This document shows positions 63,305 through 64,000 of a DNA stretch of 64,000 bases, piece by piece. How positions within the stretch are numbered: position 1 is the first letter of the stretch; each line of letters opens with the position of its first letter. A program made the translations under genes and the position numbers. Below the pieces are notes generated by a model. That model did no database searches. It was given only the letters and a program-made list of their open reading frames with translations, and was not told the DNA's origin. Source of the DNA: DASUPK01 sp963797265 (lineage in GTDB: Bacteria > Actinomycetota > Thermoleophilia > Solirubrobacterales > 70-9). Where the stretch lies: NCBI GenBank assembly GCA_963797265.1, contig CAWCOY010000006.1, positions 232,169 through 296,168 of the forward strand, read 5' to 3'.

Positions 63305-63919
63305 GTGAGACTCCCGAGCACGGCGCACACCTCCCGGCCCTGGCGGATCCACGAACTCACCCGCGACTTCCGGCTCGAGGACGTGTGGGGGCTGCCGACG
63401 CCGGGCGGACCGGACGACTTCCCTCGGCTGGTGCAGCGGTTTGCCTCGGGCGACCCGTCGCAAGGTCCCTCCCGCGGCGTCCGCACGCTCTTCGCGATCC
63501 GGTGGAAGCTCGGCGAGCTGCTCGGCTGGGACGACCCGCAGGCCGGCCTCGGCTCCAGGGTGCCGACGCTCCGCGACCGGTTGCCGGCGGATCTGCGCGA
63601 CTCCCCATCCGGCCCGGACTTCGGCGCGCTCCCGTTCACCTCGCTCTACCTGCTTGACAACGAGTGGGCCGCGGAGATCGCCAACCGGACCATGCACGGG
63701 GTCACGCACATCAGCTGGGTCCCAGACGGGACGGGCGGCTACCGCGGCCAGATGGCCGTCTTGGTGAAGCCAAATGGGCTGCTCGGGACCGGTTATATGA
63801 CCGCGATCAGGCCGTTCCGGCACCTGATCGTCTACCCGCTGATGATTCGAGACATCGAGCGGCAGTGGCGGGCGGGCGCCGGCGATTCGACACCAGCGCA
63901 TGCGTGGCACGGTTCGTGA
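63305..63919 (+). CDS. DUF2867 family protein
   Basis: 204 aa from GTG 63305 with GGGGAG upstream. DFRLEDVWGLPTPGGPDDF, FAIRWKLGELLGWDD and LVKPNGLLGTGYMTAIRPF, then HLIVYPLMIRDIERQWRAG, fit DUF2867. The fold is related to lipid-binding or START-like proteins; the function is unknown. It is in the same direction as SnoaL-like (5) and converges on the tRNA gene. Confidence 0.85.
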   Translation: MRLPSTAHTSRPWRIHELTRDFRLEDVWGLPTPGGPDDFPRLVQRFASGDPSQGPSRGVRTLFAIRWKLGELLGWDDPQAGLGSRVPTLRDRLPADLRDSPSGPDFGALPFTSLYLLDNEWAAEIANRTMHGVTHISWVPDGTGGYRGQMAVLVKPNGLLGTGYMTAIRPFRHLIVYPLMIRDIERQWRAGAGDSTPAHAWHGS

Positions 63920-63922
63920 TCG

Positions 63923-63942
63923 CGCCACCTATCGCAGTGGCG
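63923..63942 (+). terminator. Weak hairpin after the DUF2867 gene
   Basis: A 6-bp stem (63923-63928 with 63937-63942) with an 8-base loop lies between the DUF2867 stop and the convergent tRNA-His. It has no U-tract. It may end the plus-strand transcript. Confidence 0.3.
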
Positions 63943-63958
63943 GCGGGGCTTCGTGAGG

Positions 63959-64000
63959 GGTGAGCGACCGGACTCGAACCGGCGACCACCTGGACCACAA
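63959..64000 (-). tRNA. tRNA-His(GTG), 3' part
   Basis: Read on the minus strand, the anticodon loop TTGTGGT begins at the window edge, followed by the 3' stem CCAGG, variable loop TGGTC, T-arm GCCGG-TTCGAGT-CCGGT, acceptor strand CGCTCAC and discriminator C73, which is special to tRNA-His. CCA is not encoded. The 5' half, including the D-arm, lies beyond base 64000. The identity rests on the anticodon GTG and C73. Confidence 0.88.

Overview
The window looks like a chromosomal segment of a high-GC actinobacterium. The best guess is class Thermoleophilia (order Solirubrobacterales). That rests on gene content and protein style (rod-shape operon joined to rng-rplU-rpmA, Tat-type amine oxidase, PucR, CtaG, DUF2252, many SnoaL-like proteins); it is inference, as no rRNA is present. 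Coding density is very high and GC at third codon positions is strong, so nearly every gene has long false reading frames opposite it.

Left part (1-24.5 kb, mostly minus strand). proB (cut by the window edge) and obgE are followed by a plus-strand methyltransferase, a Vps62-like membrane protein and a class-I amidotransferase. Then comes one long minus-strand housekeeping block, in transcription order: maf, mreB, a PBP2-RodA pair, mreC, mreD, a second PBP2-RodA pair, rng, rplU, rpmA and a HesB-like gene, ending at a strong hairpin. It links cell elongation (MreBCD plus two transpeptidase/glycosyltransferase pairs) to RNase E/G and ribosomal proteins. ndk lies upstream of maf. Further right are a frameshifted DUF559-type gene, a zinc-ribbon membrane protein, a tiny membrane protein, folC and valS.

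Middle (24.5-50 kb). This part holds a Tat-exported amine oxidase, groES, clpX, a broken GMC oxidoreductase joined head-to-head to a PucR-type regulator, an M23 peptidase, clpP, a DUF488 protein and tig (the tig-clpP-clpX proteostasis set, here split by an insertion). Next are a spermidine-synthase-like membrane protein, ctaG, corA, DUF2252, a run of small stress or repair genes (alkyltransferase-like protein, OsmC), the nitrogen pair glnB/amt, a MacB-type ABC exporter, a PASTA Ser/Thr kinase, a cysteine-rich copper-storage-like protein, a frameshifted small oxidoreductase-like gene and ftsH.

Right part (50-64 kb). A secreted Ntn-hydrolase of the acylase family sits next to a large LuxR-type ATPase regulator. 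Beyond that is an accessory, probably catabolic region: five SnoaL/NTF2-like proteins, an epimerase, an alpha/beta hydrolase with an Asp nucleophile, an enoyl-CoA hydratase, a tautomerase, two TetR regulators with nearby palindromes, a DUF2867 protein and a decayed deazaflavin-type gene. The window ends inside a tRNA-His gene on the minus strand.

Points most worth a second look are the duplicated PBP2-RodA modules, the head-to-head truncated GMC/PucR junction, recurrent CTAG stop codons shared by convergent genes, the duplicated start region of mreB, and the SnoaL/TetR cluster with its operators and a fusion-like gene. No CRISPR array, insertion sequence, prophage or rRNA was seen, and no gap over 300 bases lacks a gene.
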